Positions 61,679 to 64,000 of a stretch of 64,000 nucleotides of DNA are shown here, piece by piece (position 1 is the first letter of the stretch; each line of letters starts with the position of its first letter). The stretch is taken from positions 239,001-303,000 of the forward strand of contig NZ_JAKFZN010000002.1 of the NCBI RefSeq assembly GCF_021654165.1, written 5' to 3'. A program made the translations under genes and the position numbers. This stretch comes from Nereida sp. MMG025 (GTDB taxonomy: Bacteria > Pseudomonadota > Alphaproteobacteria > Rhodobacterales > Rhodobacteraceae). A model generated the notes under the pieces. The model saw only the letters and a list, made by a program, of their open reading frames with translations. It was not told the DNA's origin and did not search any database.

Positions 61679-63930
61679 CAGCTTGCCGCCTTATTGCGCA
61701 CTTTTGCGATATGATTAAGGACATCTTCCCGCGGACCATCCACAGTCATACGACCATTTTGCAAGATAAGCGTGCGTTCTGTCAGAGACAGGATTGGCAC
61801 ACGGTGCGTTGCAATAATCGCTGTGCGATTTTTGAGCCAGTCTTCCAAACGGCTGACCAATGTCCCTTCAAGCGCCTGATCCAAAGCGGCCGTTGGTTCA
61901 TCAAGCAAAACGATCTTGGGATCCTGAAGCCAGATACGCGCCCAACCGATCGATTGGCGTTGACCAATAGACAGCCCCTCGCCACCGTCCCGAATGACCA
62001 GGTCGAGGCCCTTGGGGTGGTTTCGCACATGTTGGCCGAGCCCCGCAAAATCCAAAGCCGCCATCAGGCGGTCATCATCGCGCTCAAGCATGTTGAGGTT
62101 CAGGTTATCGCGCAAGGTGCCCGTAAACAGGCGCACGTCCTGACTGAGGTAGCCAACATTGCGGCGAATATCGCGGGGGTGGACCTGATTCATATCCACA
62201 CCGTCCAACAGGATACGCCCTTCTGTCGGTGCATAAAGACCCGACAGCATTTTCAGCATCGTAGATTTACCCGAACCGTTGCTGCCCAAAACAGCAACAG
62301 ACTGGCCGGGATTGATCAGCAAACGCGCGACATCCAAAGTCGGCGCACCTTCTTCATCATATTGGAATTTGACATCTCGCAGCTCGAAACTGCCCTGCAT
62401 GGTTTCGCGGCGCAGATATGTGCGGTCGTCCTGCATATCCTGCTCGGCTCCCGCAACATCTTCCAAACCATCGAGTGCGGCTTTTACATTGGTCCAACGC
62501 GCCATCGTCCCCGCAAGTTGCGTGAGCGGTGCAAGCGTGCGGCTCGTCAGGATGCCAACGGCGATAATCGATCCAACCGTGAATTCACCCGCGAAAACCA
62601 TGTAGGTGCCAAAAACGACGGCAGAGACATAGGTGGCTTGCTGAACCCCTTGGCTCCAGAACGTCAAAGTGCTGGCCAGTTTGCGCTGCTCTGATGACTT
62701 CAACGATGACAGGGTCATCAATTCTGTCCAGATACGGCGAAAACGCTCTTCGCCGCGTTGGGCCTTAACAGTGTCTGCTTCGTAGATTGCTTCATGCAGC
62801 AAGCGGCTTGCCTTGGCGCTGGCACCTTGGGTTTCTTGTGTCAGGCGGATCATCCGTTTTTGGAAAAAGAAGCCGGGCACAACCATCAAGAAACCGCCCA
62901 AAACCAGAACCCACACCAGATTGCCCGCGATGGAATAGACCAATGCAAGGAAAACAAAAATAAACGGAATATCTGTCAGACTGCCGATGGTGGACGCCGT
63001 GAAAAACTCACGCACAGAGCCGAATTCGCGCATGGCATTGTAAAGGGATGAGGGCGATGCGCCCCGGCCCGATTTCATACCAAGGACACGCTCCATCAAC
63101 AGGTTTTGCACGCTGAGTTCAATCTGGCGTCCAGCCGAGTCCAGAAGGCGGGCACGCGCTACTTTCAAAAACGCTTCCATCAAAAGCGCCAGGCCAGCGC
63201 CCACAAACAAGACCCACAAGGTTGCTGTTGATTGGTGTGGAATCACGCGGTCGTAAACCTGCAATGAAAACAACGCGACAGACACAGCAAGAATGTTGGC
63301 CACAAAAGAGCCCACCCCGACCTCTAGAAGCTGGCGCTTGTATTTCGGAAACTCACCCCAGAACCAATGTGTGCTTTCACGCTTGGCAACATGCCGTTCT
63401 GTCAGTTGGCTGACCTGAACCTCGCCACGAATGATAATGCCCGTGAACACGCGCTCGAATTCTGAAACAGGGACTTCGGCACGATTGTCCGTGCAGGTGG
63501 TGTCATAAAGCGTCAGGGTATCGGCCGTTTGATCCAGAACCAGAACAAACTGCCCACTGGTCATCATCGCAATTGCGGGCCAATGGTCAGCCGTGCAGAA
63601 ATTGACGGTAGCAACTTCAGTGGTCAGTCCCGCCTGCTTCAAGCCGCGCGCCATATCACCGGGCGAAACATCGTTTTCAGTCTCTGCATCAGAGATAATG
63701 GCTTCCAGAACGTCCGACGAAACGGCGTCTAGGCCCAAAATGCCCGCATAAACAGTTGCCAGCTGCGCACGATTTTTGGCTTTTTCCGAATAGCGGTCCA
63801 TCGCGCTTTGCGCAGGAACCTCGGGTGCTTTTTCGGCTGGACGCACGGCATCTGCAACGCGGCGCGTGATCTTTTGCAATTTGCCGTTCTTACGTGCGTT
63901 AATATCAAACGCGAGGACTGGACCCGTCAA
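61678..63930 (-). CDS. Type I secretion ABC transporter with inactive C39-like N-terminal domain
   Basis: A 750-residue permease-ATPase of the LapB type. The first 165 residues resemble a C39-peptidase-like domain (VATVNFCTADHWPAIAMM, FVLVLDQTADTLTLYD) without an obvious catalytic Cys-His pair, as in RTX exporters where it recruits cargo. Six helices span about 205-480, and the ATPase has Walker A VLGSNGSGKST, signature LSIGQRQSIG and Walker B IVLLDEPTAALD. The start is TTG 63930, just after a GAAGAG ribosome site and overlapping the stop of an upstream gene by 3 bases. It probably exports the RTX protein at 55.8-58.2 kb. Confidence 0.92.
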   Translation of the reverse strand: MTGPVLAFDINARKNGKLQKITRRVADAVRPAEKAPEVPAQSAMDRYSEKAKNRAQLATVYAGILGLDAVSSDVLEAIISDAETENDVSPGDMARGLKQAGLTTEVATVNFCTADHWPAIAMMTSGQFVLVLDQTADTLTLYDTTCTDNRAEVPVSEFERVFTGIIIRGEVQVSQLTERHVAKRESTHWFWGEFPKYKRQLLEVGVGSFVANILAVSVALFSLQVYDRVIPHQSTATLWVLFVGAGLALLMEAFLKVARARLLDSAGRQIELSVQNLLMERVLGMKSGRGASPSSLYNAMREFGSVREFFTASTIGSLTDIPFIFVFLALVYSIAGNLVWVLVLGGFLMVVPGFFFQKRMIRLTQETQGASAKASRLLHEAIYEADTVKAQRGEERFRRIWTELMTLSSLKSSEQRKLASTLTFWSQGVQQATYVSAVVFGTYMVFAGEFTVGSIIAVGILTSRTLAPLTQLAGTMARWTNVKAALDGLEDVAGAEQDMQDDRTYLRRETMQGSFELRDVKFQYDEEGAPTLDVARLLINPGQSVAVLGSNGSGKSTMLKMLSGLYAPTEGRILLDGVDMNQVHPRDIRRNVGYLSQDVRLFTGTLRDNLNLNMLERDDDRLMAALDFAGLGQHVRNHPKGLDLVIRDGGEGLSIGQRQSIGWARIWLQDPKIVLLDEPTAALDQALEGTLVSRLEDWLKNRTAIIATHRVPILSLTERTLILQNGRMTVDGPREDVLNHIAKVRNKAAS

Positions 63931-64000
63931 ATCTCTTCCCCATCAGCAAGAAGGCCAAGTTCCTTGGCAATTTTTAATTTGGTGCGCGCGATGTCATAGG
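63927..64000 (-). CDS. C-terminal fragment of an unidentified gene (window edge)
   Basis: The last 24 codons of a minus-strand frame are visible, ending ...LGLLADGEEI and TGA at 63929-63927, which overlaps the TTG start of the ABC exporter. The product cannot be identified from so little sequence. The coupling suggests it belongs to the same type I secretion operon; a second ABC subunit, as in some related operons, is a possibility I cannot test. Confidence 0.5.
   Translation of the reverse strand, partial: YDIARTKLKIAKELGLLADGEEI

Overview
This 64-kb window is a stretch of chromosome from a marine-type alphaproteobacterium of the Rhodobacterales (Roseobacter group). The evidence is the gene content and order: a SOS cassette imuA-imuB-dnaE2 behind a GAAC-N7-GAAC box (the alphaproteobacterial LexA site), the kdsD-lptC-lptA-lptB-hpf-ptsN block, the rimP-nusA-ylxR-infB operon, an NDUFA9-like dehydrogenase, an RTX protein with its type I secretion genes, and small proteins that I recall from this order. 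The genus cannot be fixed from the sequence alone. I see no IS element, prophage, CRISPR array or rRNA operon. The only RNA gene recognised is one tRNA-Leu. Genes are packed tightly, and no stretch longer than about 300 bases lacks a gene; the 36.1-36.46 kb gap holds a 40-codon ORF and a strong terminator.

Layout. 0-5 kb: end of gltD, uppP, an NDUFA9-like protein, tRNA-Leu(CAG) and the copper exporter copA with a MerR-type promoter. 5-10.6 kb: the SOS mutasome, with two back-to-back palindromes between imuB and dnaE2. 10.6-15.3 kb: RNase D, Kdo/LPS-transport genes, hpf and ptsN. 15.3-24.2 kb: a surface-glycan region holding a two-domain sulfotransferase, a GT14-type and two paralogous GT2-type glycosyltransferases, galU, kdsB, cysQ (a PAP phosphatase) and an orphan KpsM-like export permease. 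Together these suggest a sulfated, possibly Kdo-linked polysaccharide. 24.2-29.6 kb: an SH3 periplasmic protein, alkB, dnaK-dnaJ and radC. 29.6-36.1 kb: an unknown membrane-anchored protein, secA, a parvulin, argJ and mutT. 36.1-41.98 kb: a 40-aa ORF and the infB-ylxR-nusA-rimP operon, whose leader contains a complete intrinsic terminator. 42-43.2 kb: an A+T-richer islet with a 63-aa ORF and an SDH/S49-like serine protease. 43.3-48.8 kb: an oligopeptide ABC importer. 48.9-54.9 kb: pip, ubiG, a MarR regulator, a nitrilase-family amidase, grxC, comF, a methyltransferase and hemH. 54.9-64 kb: a TbpB-like barrel protein, a large RTX protein, a 59-aa exported protein, two L,D-transpeptidases around a CAP lipoprotein, and the HlyD and ABC components of a type I secretion system.

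How the genes connect. Kdo synthesis (kdsD, kdsB), LPS transport (lptCAB) and the glycan region serve the outer surface. Sulfotransferases that use PAPS release PAP, and CysQ removes PAP, so their proximity is functionally sensible. The RTX protein is the obvious candidate cargo of the type I exporter encoded 2.3 kb upstream on the same strand. UbiG, the NDUFA9-like protein and the NDUFAF5-like methyltransferase relate to respiratory-chain function.

The best candidates for something under-described are the sulfated-glycan region with its fused double sulfotransferase, the SDH-protease islet, the rimP leader, the duplicated N-terminus of the DppC-like permease, and the 40-aa and 59-aa small proteins. 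All homology statements come from reading motifs; no database was searched.
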